DNA of 6,401 nt. Origin: J038 sp034437535. GTDB taxonomy: Bacteria > Chloroflexota > Anaerolineae > Aggregatilineales > Phototrophicaceae. Positions within the stretch are counted from its first letter, which is position 1; each line of letters opens with the position of its first letter. The position numbers were made by a program, and so were the translations under genes. The DNA lies in contig DAOTTZ010000166.1 in NCBI GenBank assembly GCA_034437535.1, forward strand, positions 1 through 6,401, read 5' to 3'. Below are positions 1 to 5,843 of this stretch, in pieces. The notes under the pieces are model-generated. The model was not told the DNA's origin and searched no databases. It saw only the letters and a list, made by a program, of their open reading frames with translations.

Positions 1-1
1 A

Positions 2-631
2 GGAGACCCGACGCCGGAACTGGTCGAGATCCAGCAGGTACCGACCGATGTGATCCGCACCGTGCCCCCGCCCACGCCGACCCCGCTACAACCGACTACG
101 ACACCTTCCCCGGTGCCTAGCCCCACGCCGACCCCATATCTGACGCTGACACCGACCCCGTTGGTGGTGTCACTCGTGGTCGCGGTTCGACCCATCCCTG
201 CCGGGTATGCCATCCCGCCGGAAGCGGTGCGCGTGATCGAGTGGCCCGTTGCATCAGTCCAGGCGGTACCGTTCAACGCGCTGACCGATCTCGATCAAGT
301 CGTCAATGAGGTTACGTTGGTAGACATCGCCTGCTACGAGCCAATCCTGACGGATACAATCGCCCGGCGGGAAGTGGGGAGCGGATTTTTGCCCTTGCCA
401 GAGACCTGTGACCCGCCGGATGCCGCGTTGAGTGGCTTTGTTGATGTGGTGGTCGCCGTCCAGACGATCCCGGCAGGAATCATCATCCCGCCGCAAGCGG
501 TACGGTTGGCCCGCTGGCCGCGTGCCTATCTGCCGCCGGGTGGCGTCATGACTCTGGCGGAAGTCGTCGGCCAGACGGCTAATACGACCATTTACCGCGA
601 ACAACCGATCTTAGATCAGCGGTTGGATTAA
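2..631 (+). CDS. Tandem SAF-domain protein with Pro/Thr linker (5' partial)
   Basis: The frame is open from the left edge with no stop, so the gene very probably begins upstream. A GTG at position 50 exists but has only a weak AGG 11 bases before it. Of the 209 visible residues, about 20-54 form a Pro/Thr/Ser-rich linker (repeated TPTP), typical of extracytoplasmic spacers. Two SAF-like domains follow, about 55-121 and 147-209, with matching cores: VVAVRPIPAGYAIPPEAVR and VVAVQTIPAGIIIPPQAVR, each followed by a WP. SAF domains occur in CpaB/RcpC (Flp pilus assembly), antifreeze proteins, sialic acid synthase and flagellar FlgA. The pattern of an xIPAGxxIPPxAV core followed by a region that sets a second value and 'xxPI' end is closest to CpaB-type proteins. 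The protein stops right after the second domain, with no visible RcpC C-terminal domain. Cysteines 111 and 136 could form a disulfide if exported. Function is unknown; a role in pilus or surface assembly is only an inference, since no pilus genes are in view. Confidence 0.82.
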   Translation, partial: GDPTPELVEIQQVPTDVIRTVPPPTPTPLQPTTTPSPVPSPTPTPYLTLTPTPLVVSLVVAVRPIPAGYAIPPEAVRVIEWPVASVQAVPFNALTDLDQVVNEVTLVDIACYEPILTDTIARREVGSGFLPLPETCDPPDAALSGFVDVVVAVQTIPAGIIIPPQAVRLARWPRAYLPPGGVMTLAEVVGQTANTTIYREQPILDQRLD

Positions 632-1089
632 GACGCGGTGTAGCGATCTCGGATGGTGTTCATGCGCCGCCGGTTGACGCCGCCATCACCGACGCCCAAC
701 CGGGCCGCCGAGCGAAAATGGATCAGGTCGGCGTCTTCATCGAAGTAAAATTCGACATCATCGATAAATCGCATCATCAACGAGCGAAATTCGATGTGCA
801 GGTAATTGGGTGCGTCGGTGATGATCGTTGACCGATCCATCGCGTTGATGATGGTTACGATGCGTGTCTTGGCTTCCTGCACAGTGCCATTCATCGGGAT
901 TGGCTCGATGTAGTGCATCCGGTCGTCCGGGTCTGCCTGGGTAGAAACGCAGTTGGGCGTACCAGGGCACGGCTTGAGTTGACCCTCGGTGACGCCTAAC
1001 CCGTCCGGCATCGGGCTGACGAGCGGAATGACGACCAGCGCGAGACCATATAAAACCACAATCCCGACCAGGATAATCAAAATTTGCAT
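628..1089 (-). CDS. DUF1499 family protein with N-terminal membrane anchor
   Basis: A 153-residue protein with one N-terminal hydrophobic helix (about 2-24) and a C-terminal DUF1499 domain. Family signatures visible are CPGTPNCVS (41-49, Cys41 and Cys47), RFIDDVEF (107-114) and RSAARLGVGDGGVNRRR (126-142), in the family's order, and the length is normal. DUF1499 proteins occur in many bacteria and in plant chloroplasts; the biochemical role is not established. The anchor lacks a lipobox and suggests the domain faces outside the cytoplasm. The reading frame extends upstream to an ATG at 1167, but I chose the ATG at 1089: an AAGGA lies 8 bases before it, and the protein then begins directly with the membrane helix. 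The stop codon overlaps that of the convergent SAF gene. Upstream lies the divergent epimerase gene. I saw no good promoter for this gene. Confidence 0.9.
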   Translation of the reverse strand: MQILIILVGIVVLYGLALVVIPLVSPMPDGLGVTEGQLKPCPGTPNCVSTQADPDDRMHYIEPIPMNGTVQEAKTRIVTIINAMDRSTIITDAPNYLHIEFRSLMMRFIDDVEFYFDEDADLIHFRSAARLGVGDGGVNRRRMNTIRDRYTAS

Positions 1090-1097
1090 AGTGTACG

Positions 1098-1102
1098 TCC
1101 TT
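1098..1102 (-). promoter_or_regulatory. Ribosome binding site deciding the DUF1499 start
   Basis: Read on the minus strand this is AAGGA, 8 bases before the ATG at 1089. The upstream in-frame ATGs at 1167 and 1113 have no comparable purine-rich site, so the shorter protein is preferred. Confidence 0.65.
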
Positions 1103-1176
1103 AGTTTTGGCATGTGCTCAAAGCTAACATTCCAAAATGAGTCTGTGATGACGATCTGCTGAAACAACGCTTACCC

Positions 1177-1205
1177 TACACAAGACCCGGCGATGTGCCT
1201 ACAAT
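1177..1205 (+). promoter_or_regulatory. Candidate sigma70-type promoter for the epimerase gene
   Basis: TACACA at 1177-1182 (4 of 6 matches to TTGACA), a 17-base spacer, then TACAAT at 1200-1205 (5 of 6 matches to TATAAT). Transcription would start near 1212, after an in-frame ATG at 1206 and before the ATG at 1236. This supports 1236 as the translation start. Found by eye, not tested. Confidence 0.5.
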
Positions 1206-1225
1206 ATGCCCGTTCTGATAATTAC

Positions 1226-1230
1226 GGAGA
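1226..1230 (+). promoter_or_regulatory. Ribosome binding site deciding the epimerase start
   Basis: GGAGA, with the GGAG core 6 bases before the ATG at 1236. The first residues are then MSKTFLITGGAGFLG, putting the Rossmann strand at the very N-terminus as usual for this family. Confidence 0.7.
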
Positions 1231-1235
1231 GCATC

Positions 1236-2276
1236 ATGAGCAAGACATTTCTCATCACCGGCGGGGCGGGTTTCCTCGGCATCAATATGACGCGACACCT
1301 GCTGGAACGCGGCCACAAGGTCATCTCTTACGACCTGTTACCTTTTGATTACCCGGAGCGCCCGCAGGTGACCGAAGTCATCGGCGACATCCGCAACCGG
1401 GAGCAGGTAGATGCCGCGATGGATGGGGTCGATATCGTGATCCACACGGCGGCGGCCCTACCGCTTTACAGTAAAGAAGACATCTTCTCGACCGACATTG
1501 ACGGCACACGCACCATGATCGAAAGTGCCCACCAGCACGGCATCGAGCGGTTCATTCACATCTCATCGACGGCGGTCTACGGCGTGCCGGATCATCATCC
1601 GCTGTTTGAAGACGATGAATTGGTCGGCGTCGGCCCGTATGGTCACGCCAAGATCGCGGCGGAAGAAGTCTGCCTGGAATACCGTGAAAAGGGGATGTGT
1701 GTGCCCATCATCCGCCCCAAGTCATTCATCGGCCTGGAACGGCTGGGTGTGTTTGCCCTGCTCTATGATTGGGCCAAAGATGGCAAGAACTTCCCTATCC
1801 CTGGCAAGGGCGATAACCTCTACCAATATCTTGATGTGGAAGACCTGTGTGACGCCATCTACCTGACGGCTACGCTCGACCCGGATACCGTCAGCGATAC
1901 GTTTAACGTCGGCGCGAAAGAATTCGGCACCTTCCGGGCAGATATTCAAGCGGTGTTGGATCATGCGGGCTTTGGCAAGAAGGTCGTCAGCATTCCGGTT
2001 TCGCCAGCCCTGTGGATCCTACGAATTCTCGACCGGCTGAATCTCTCCCCGCTGTATCCCTGGGTGTACGAGACTGCCGTTAAAGAGTCCTTCGTCAGCA
2101 TCGAAAAGGCCGAGCAAAAGCTCGGTTGGGATCCGAAGTTTTCCAACGAAGACGCGCTAATCCGTAATTATGATTGGTACGTGGCGAACTTACAGTCATT
2201 TGGTGACAAAAGTGGCGTCACCCATCGCGTTCCCTGGAGCCAGGGCGTGCTGAAGTTAGCGAAGGTCTTCTTTTAG
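1236..2276 (+). CDS. NAD-dependent epimerase/dehydratase (extended SDR family)
   Basis: A 346-residue extended short-chain dehydrogenase/reductase. Visible signatures are TGGAGFLG (8-15, the GxxGxxG dinucleotide motif), Asp33 after the second strand (favours NAD over NADP), GDIRN at 50-54, HTAAALP at 70-76, ISSTAVYG with Ser111/Thr112, and the catalytic pair Tyr135/Lys139 in YGHAK. The C-terminal IEKAEQKLGWDP (289-298) is the usual substrate-domain element of sugar-nucleotide epimerases. Residues 252-278 are unusually hydrophobic and proline-rich, as in the 3-beta-hydroxysteroid dehydrogenase-like branch. The substrate could therefore be a nucleotide sugar or a hydrophobic ring alcohol and cannot be told from sequence. 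The start at 1236 was chosen over an in-frame ATG at 1206 because of the GGAGA site and the promoter that places the transcript start after 1206. It is a single-gene unit, divergent from DUF1499 and convergent with the LLM oxidoreductase. Confidence 0.93.
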   Translation: MSKTFLITGGAGFLGINMTRHLLERGHKVISYDLLPFDYPERPQVTEVIGDIRNREQVDAAMDGVDIVIHTAAALPLYSKEDIFSTDIDGTRTMIESAHQHGIERFIHISSTAVYGVPDHHPLFEDDELVGVGPYGHAKIAAEEVCLEYREKGMCVPIIRPKSFIGLERLGVFALLYDWAKDGKNFPIPGKGDNLYQYLDVEDLCDAIYLTATLDPDTVSDTFNVGAKEFGTFRADIQAVLDHAGFGKKVVSIPVSPALWILRILDRLNLSPLYPWVYETAVKESFVSIEKAEQKLGWDPKFSNEDALIRNYDWYVANLQSFGDKSGVTHRVPWSQGVLKLAKVFF

Positions 2277-2330
2277 GCGACGGCTAAAAGACGGCGCGAT
2301 GCCCTACGCCAACCTGGTATTTTGGCAACC

Positions 2331-2357
2331 GGCCCCCATCCCGTCAGGATGAGGGCC
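2331..2357. terminator. Hairpin between convergent genes, possible bidirectional terminator
   Basis: Inverted repeat with arms at 2331-2341 (GGCCCCCATCC) and 2347-2357 (GGATGAGGGCC): 10 of 11 pairs with one C/A mismatch and a 5-base loop. It lies between two convergent stop codons, where a shared terminator is expected. Neither side has a clear run of T, so it is not a classical intrinsic terminator. Confidence 0.5.
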
Positions 2358-2365
2358 ATGTAATC

Positions 2366-3397
2366 TTAAAGGACGAGTTCGGCCATCAGGCGCACGGCTT
2401 CGATGCTGTTGGTCTGGATGTTCATGGTGTTCAGCGGGCTATCTTGCCACATTTGAAGCCGATCCTTGATGCGATCCGCCGAACCACACAGCGCGACTTC
2501 ATCCACCAGGTCATCCGGGACGGCCATCATTGCTTCCCCTTTTTTGCCACCCAGATAAAGATCCTGGATGTTGGTGGCCTCAGCTTCAAAGCCGAAGCGT
2601 ACCGCCAGGTCGAAGTAAAAGTTCTTGCCACGCGCCCCCATGCCGCCGATGTAAAGCGCGAGCAACGGCTTGACCATGTTATAGGCGGTGCTCAGGTCGT
2701 CATCCAGCGCGACGGTGACATTTGCGGCGATGTCGAAGTCGTCATACCCTTTGCCATTCCCTGCACGGGCGAAGCCTTCCTCAATTGACTCCTTGAACGT
2801 CTCATCGAAGACATTCGGCGCGAAGAAGATCGGCAACCACCCATCAGCGATTTCAGCGGTCAGCGCGACATTCTTGGGGCCAATCGACGCGATGTAAATC
2901 GGTAAATCGGGCCGGCCATGAATGATGCTCTTAAGCGGCTTGCCCAGGCCGGTCGCGTCATCGCCTTCATAGGGGATGGTGTAATGCTTGCCTTTGTGGA
3001 CGAGTGGTTCTTCCCGTGCGAAGATCGTCCGCAGGATCTCGACGTATTCGCGGGTTTTGCCCAACGGCTTGCCGTAAGAGACGCCGTGCCAGCCTTCCAC
3101 CACTTGCGGCCCGCTGAGGCCCAACCCCAGGAGCATCCGCCCGCCGGAAAGCTGGTCGAGCGTGATCGCGGTCATGGCGGTGTTGGCCGGGGTGCGCCCT
3201 GGCATCTGCATGATGGCTGTACCCAGGTTAATTTGCTCGGTTTGTGCGCCGATCCACGCCAGCGGGACAACTGCGTCTGACCCGTAAGCCTCCGCCGTCC
3301 AGACGACGTGATACCCCAGGCGATCCGCCTCTTGAATTAAATCCATTGGTAAGTCGATGTGTGAACCGGAATAACCGGCGACAAACCCTAAACGCAT
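2366..3397 (-). CDS. LLM-class flavin/F420-dependent oxidoreductase
   Basis: A 343-residue protein of the luciferase-like monooxygenase superfamily, single TIM-barrel domain. Visible signs are the N-terminal RLGFVAGYSG strand, LGTAIMQMPGRTPANTAM at about 58-75, the LDQLSGGRMLLGLGLSGP segment at 80-97, and IGPKNVALTAEIADGWLP at 172-189. These fit the F420-dependent, methylenetetrahydromethanopterin reductase (Mer)-like branch common in Actinobacteria and Chloroflexota rather than two-subunit luciferase. Such enzymes move hydride between reduced F420 (or FMN) and an unknown substrate in the cytoplasm; the cofactor cannot be fixed from sequence alone. The start at 3397 was chosen over an in-frame ATG at 3418 because GAGGAG lies 6 bases before it and the barrel begins at once. 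It is transcribed alone, divergent from the small membrane protein/GT9 unit. Length is normal and the gene looks intact. Confidence 0.93.
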   Translation of the reverse strand: MRLGFVAGYSGSHIDLPMDLIQEADRLGYHVVWTAEAYGSDAVVPLAWIGAQTEQINLGTAIMQMPGRTPANTAMTAITLDQLSGGRMLLGLGLSGPQVVEGWHGVSYGKPLGKTREYVEILRTIFAREEPLVHKGKHYTIPYEGDDATGLGKPLKSIIHGRPDLPIYIASIGPKNVALTAEIADGWLPIFFAPNVFDETFKESIEEGFARAGNGKGYDDFDIAANVTVALDDDLSTAYNMVKPLLALYIGGMGARGKNFYFDLAVRFGFEAEATNIQDLYLGGKKGEAMMAVPDDLVDEVALCGSADRIKDRLQMWQDSPLNTMNIQTNSIEAVRLMAELVL

Positions 3398-3403
3398 TGT
3401 TTT

Positions 3404-3409
3404 CTCCTC
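3404..3409 (-). promoter_or_regulatory. Strong ribosome binding site of the LLM oxidoreductase
   Basis: GAGGAG on the minus strand, 6 bases before the ATG at 3397. The longer in-frame start at 3418 would place this site inside the coding region, so 3397 is preferred. Confidence 0.75.
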
Positions 3410-3438
3410 AAAAATCAAATCTTTATTCGGTCACGTTG

Positions 3439-3444
3439 ATTGTA
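3439..3444 (-). promoter_or_regulatory. Candidate -10 element for the LLM oxidoreductase
   Basis: TACAAT on the minus strand (5 of 6 matches to TATAAT), which would start transcription near 3432, about 35 bases before the ATG. No good -35 hexamer was found at 16-18 bases, so this is tentative. Confidence 0.3.
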
Positions 3445-3459
3445 ACGCGAAAATAGGGT

Positions 3460-3495
3460 TACAGGTTTAGAACTCGCATAGAAGGCTGACCTGTA
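3460..3495. repeat. 7-bp inverted repeat in a divergent promoter region
   Basis: TACAGGT at 3460-3466 and ACCTGTA at 3489-3495 are perfect inverted arms with centres 29 bp apart. The right arm overlaps the -35 element of the plus-strand promoter at 3486-3514. It might be a split operator. A 7-bp inverted match in a region this size can also arise by chance. Confidence 0.3.
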
Positions 3496-3514
3496 GCATC
3501 ATGTACAATATAAT
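3486..3514 (+). promoter_or_regulatory. Sigma70-type promoter for the small membrane protein/GT9 operon
   Basis: CTGACC at 3486-3491 (4 of 6 matches to TTGACA), a 17-base spacer and a perfect TATAAT at 3509-3514. Transcription would start near 3521, giving a leader of about 25 bases before the ATG at 3546. The promoter covers the in-frame ATG at 3501, which therefore cannot be the start on this transcript. Confidence 0.65.
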
Positions 3515-3545
3515 CGACTATGAGCGCAAGAGAGGATCTATTCCG

Positions 3546-3737
3546 ATGGAAATTATCAGACGCTTGACCGTTACCCAGGCTTTAATCATCCTGGCGTTAG
3601 TCGCGGTGATCCTGGTAGGCGGCATCATCATCACGTCACAAAATGCCGATGAAGCGGCAGACGCGGCCTTCGCCACCAATACCCCGGTCATCAACTGGGA
3701 GTCATTCGAGGTGAACCCAACCCTGACATCGCCCTGA
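3546..3737 (+). CDS. Small single-span membrane protein, coupled to GT9
   Basis: A 63-residue protein of unrecognised family. Arg5/Arg6 precede a hydrophobic helix at about 11-29 (rich in Ile, Leu, Val, Ala, ending in GGIII), followed by a short polar tail of about 34 residues with an acidic stretch (DEAADA) and a Pro/Thr end. The positive-inside rule suggests the N-terminus is in the cytoplasm and the tail outside. The start at 3546 has AGGA 9 bases upstream; the longer start at 3501 lies inside the TATAAT promoter and is rejected. The stop codon shares its last base with the ATG of the GT9 gene (TGATG). This fits translational coupling and suggests the two products are made together. It could be a membrane partner or anchor for the glycosyltransferase, or simply an upstream cistron; no direct evidence separates these. 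Confidence 0.72.
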   Translation: MEIIRRLTVTQALIILALVAVILVGGIIITSQNADEAADAAFATNTPVINWESFEVNPTLTSP

Positions 3738-4822
3738 TGTATCGTTTGCTCAGTCGCCTATTCTTGACTTACCCACCGTCCGGGTCGATCCGGCGCATCC
3801 TGATCGTCCGCCCGTGTTGCATCGGCGATGTGGTGCTGGCGACTGCGGTCTTAAACGGCCTGCGCCGTCATTATCCCGATGCCCATATTACCTGGGCGGT
3901 GGGCGGATGGTCACGCCGGGCGATTGCGCGGCATCCAGCGGTGGATTCCATCCTGGATACCGGCGCACGCGCCAACCCGACCGCGACGCCGTTGGGCTTC
4001 ATCCGGTTTGTGCGCCTGCTCCGCAAGCGATATTATGATCTGGTGATTGGGTTGGTGCGCTCACCCGTCATGAGCCTGGCCCTGGGGTTGAGTGGTATCC
4101 CGCATCGCGTCGGGTTGGATAGTGCCGGGCGTGGCTTCGGGTATACGGTGCGCGTCCCGGTGGTGCCAGCGACGGCCCGCCACGAAGCCGAAATCTACCT
4201 GGATACCCTACGGGCGATTGCCATCCCGACTGACGATTGTTATGCAGAAGTGCCGGTTCATGCCGATGACCAGGCGGCGATTGCCCGCCTGCAATTGCCA
4301 GAGCCTTATATCGTGCTGAATCCGACCGGGGGGCATAACCCCGGCATGACCTTCGACACCAAACGCTGGCCGCCCGCGTATTTCGCCGCCCTGGCGAATC
4401 ATCTGACGGCGACACACGGAACACATAGCGTTTTATTGGGCGGGCCAGACGACGGCCCGATATTGGATGCTGTCATGGCAGGGTTAGATCATCCGGGGCA
4501 GGTCTTTTGCGGGATGCTCAGCTTTGGGGAGATCGGCGCGTTGGCGGCTAGGTCTGCGGGCTACATCGGCAACGATACCGGCTTGACGCATCTGGCCGCC
4601 GCCAGCGGTGCCCGTACTGTCATGATCCTTGGCCCGACCGACCCGGCCCGCTACGCGCCCTATACCCCGGCGTCGTTGGCCCTGTGGAAGCCGGCCACAC
4701 TCCCGGCGGGTGGGGTTGCGGCGGCAGACCCAACGACGTGGGATTGGGCGCGTGATGGCATCGACCCGGCTACGGTCATCCGGCGTGTTGATGAATTTTT
4801 ATTCCAGCCGGCCACACGCTGA
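3737..4822 (+). CDS. Glycosyltransferase family 9 (heptosyltransferase-like)
   Basis: A 361-residue protein with the two-Rossmann GT-B architecture of family GT9, whose known members (WaaC, WaaF, WaaQ) transfer ADP-heptose to LPS core. N-terminal half: ILIVRPCCIGDVVLATAVL (21-39), the family's R-x-x-x-GD motif with Gly30/Asp31. C-terminal half: TKRWPPAYFAALANHL (208-223), then IGNDTGLTHLAAASG (277-291) and LGPTDPARYAP, the sugar-nucleotide binding and catalytic segment including Asp280 and His285. There is no signal peptide, and the enzyme should act at the inner face of the membrane. No Shine-Dalgarno site lies at proper distance; the GAGGTGA at 3708-3714 is 22 bases away, so translation probably depends on the TGATG overlap with the small membrane protein. 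If the host has no LPS, the donor may be another sugar and the acceptor a different surface glycan. It ends 4 bases from the convergent lipoprotein stop. Confidence 0.93.
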   Translation: MYRLLSRLFLTYPPSGSIRRILIVRPCCIGDVVLATAVLNGLRRHYPDAHITWAVGGWSRRAIARHPAVDSILDTGARANPTATPLGFIRFVRLLRKRYYDLVIGLVRSPVMSLALGLSGIPHRVGLDSAGRGFGYTVRVPVVPATARHEAEIYLDTLRAIAIPTDDCYAEVPVHADDQAAIARLQLPEPYIVLNPTGGHNPGMTFDTKRWPPAYFAALANHLTATHGTHSVLLGGPDDGPILDAVMAGLDHPGQVFCGMLSFGEIGALAARSAGYIGNDTGLTHLAAASGARTVMILGPTDPARYAPYTPASLALWKPATLPAGGVAAADPTTWDWARDGIDPATVIRRVDEFLFQPATR

Positions 4823-4826
4823 GAAG

Positions 4827-5678
4827 CTACCCGTCGTCGCTGGTCTCATCTGTGTTGGCGTCGTCTGGCGGTGGGCCGGGGTAGGCCCGCGTCACATACG
4901 GAATTTCCATAGCGATCACGTAATTCTCTCCCCCCTGGTTATATTGCAAATCCAGCGCAGACGCTCGCTGACGCCAACTCCACAGTAACCGCGCCAACCG
5001 CCCCTCGACCCAGGTCGGCTCGCCACTGCTGGCCGCCGCCGCTAGATCTAACCCGGAGGCTTCCGCGTCCCACACGGCGGAGGGGGCATTGTTATCGTAA
5101 GGCCGCGCCTCCACCCGGACGTAAAATCCATCTGGCTGGTAAATTTGTGGGCGTGGGCTGAGCGTGGTGCAATCCTGGCGGATCGTCTCGTAATATTCGC
5201 GGTTCCACCCGCTGAATGAGTCGGTAATATGGCGGATGTCATTGACGTGCAAGATCAGTGTCTCCACATCACCCAGGTCGGAATCCAGTTGAAGATCTGC
5301 TTCACTGTCATAACTGTAGAGTTCGCGGTAAGTCTGGGTCTCCACAAAGTTACGAATACGCTGTTCATCCACCGGGCCGATCAAAACGCTGTTGAGCGGG
5401 TCTTCCGCCTCCACCGTCCAGATCACACGCCCATCACCGTAGATCGTACACTCTGGTATTTCTGTCCGGGCGAAGAAATCGGTATCGCTATCTATAGTAC
5501 GAGTATCCGCCTGGAAGACAATGTAATCGGGGGCTGGTTCCCACTGAATCACGTTGTTTTGATTGTTACTGGCTCCCTGTTGAGGTGGGACGACCGGGCT
5601 GGTATCGTCATCACCGCCACAGGCGGCCAGCACGACGACAAGCATAACGGAAACTAAAAGGCCGATCCAACGTGCCAT
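4827..5678 (-). CDS. Lipoprotein of unknown function
   Basis: A 283-residue protein with a lipoprotein signal peptide: a positively charged Arg3, a hydrophobic helix at 5-19 and the lipobox LAAC with Cys20 as the lipidated residue, followed by GGDDD. After a Gln/Asn/Pro-rich tether (about 26-45) comes a globular region of about 46-265. It contains IPECTIYGDGRVIW (74-87), resembling a 'peak-then-DGR' strand seen in various secreted proteins of unknown function, and Trp/Tyr-rich strands. The acidic, disordered tail is PPPDDANTDETSDDG. Cys77 and Cys170 are the only other cysteines and may form a disulfide outside the cell. No catalytic motif was recognised. AAGGAG lies 6 bases before the ATG, a strong start. 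The stop is 4 bases from the stop of the convergent GT9 gene, with no hairpin between them. Confidence 0.88.
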   Translation of the reverse strand: MARWIGLLVSVMLVVVLAACGGDDDTSPVVPPQQGASNNQNNVIQWEPAPDYIVFQADTRTIDSDTDFFARTEIPECTIYGDGRVIWTVEAEDPLNSVLIGPVDEQRIRNFVETQTYRELYSYDSEADLQLDSDLGDVETLILHVNDIRHITDSFSGWNREYYETIRQDCTTLSPRPQIYQPDGFYVRVEARPYDNNAPSAVWDAEASGLDLAAAASSGEPTWVEGRLARLLWSWRQRASALDLQYNQGGENYVIAMEIPYVTRAYPGPPPDDANTDETSDDG

Positions 5679-5684
5679 GTGTTG

Positions 5685-5690
5685 CTCCTT
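5685..5690 (-). promoter_or_regulatory. Strong ribosome binding site of the lipoprotein gene
   Basis: AAGGAG on the minus strand, 6 bases before the ATG at 5678. This fixes the start that yields an intact lipoprotein signal peptide. Confidence 0.75.
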
Positions 5691-5710
5691 AATTACAACG
5701 CACTGCCTCT

Positions 5711-5719
5711 AGTGTAGCA
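5711..5719 (-). promoter_or_regulatory. Candidate extended -10 promoter for the lipoprotein gene
   Basis: On the minus strand TGCTACACT: a TGN extension followed by TACACT (4 of 6 matches to TATAAT). The -35 region is weak (TTCAGT, 3 of 6, at 17 bases), which an extended -10 can offset. The transcript would start near 5704, about 26 bases before the ATG. Confidence 0.35.
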
Positions 5720-5835
5720 TTGTTCTGCGGTCTACTGAAAGCCGTTAAAATCCTCTGACAATCCATGTTCGGAAACGCTAACTGGTTTGTTTGGTCGGCA
5801 GGCACTATCATGATTTCGAATCGATCAATAATAAC

Positions 5836-5839
5836 GAGG
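5836..5839 (+). promoter_or_regulatory. Ribosome binding site of the polytopic membrane protein
   Basis: GAGG, 4 bases before the ATG at 5844; the spacing is short but workable. The next in-frame ATG (5886) has no comparable site. Confidence 0.45.
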
Positions 5840-5843
5840 CATC

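Noticed and set aside
100..165. Repeated acgccgacccc-like units that resemble a tandem DNA repeat
   Set aside because: The spacing is irregular and the units simply encode the Thr-Pro linker; there is no true tandem array or CRISPR-like structure.
50..631. GTG at position 50 as a complete start of the SAF protein
   Set aside because: The frame is open to the left edge, the Shine-Dalgarno match is poor, and starting in front of a PT linker without a signal peptide would leave an exported-type protein in the cytoplasm.
4068..4426. Two overlapping minus-strand open frames inside the GT9 gene
   Set aside because: Both lie opposite a well-conserved GT9 domain, have Arg/Pro/Gly-rich composition without any recognisable motif, and lack a good start context.
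4690..4816. GCCGGCCACAC occurring twice near the end of the GT9 gene
   Set aside because: Both copies are in coding sequence in a GC-rich context, are not flanking any insertion, and are short enough to be chance.
4873..4888. GGGCC/GGCCC hairpin about 50 bases after the GT9 stop, possible terminator
   Set aside because: It lies inside the convergent lipoprotein gene, encodes its proline-rich tail (PGPPP), has a 5-bp stem only and no T run.
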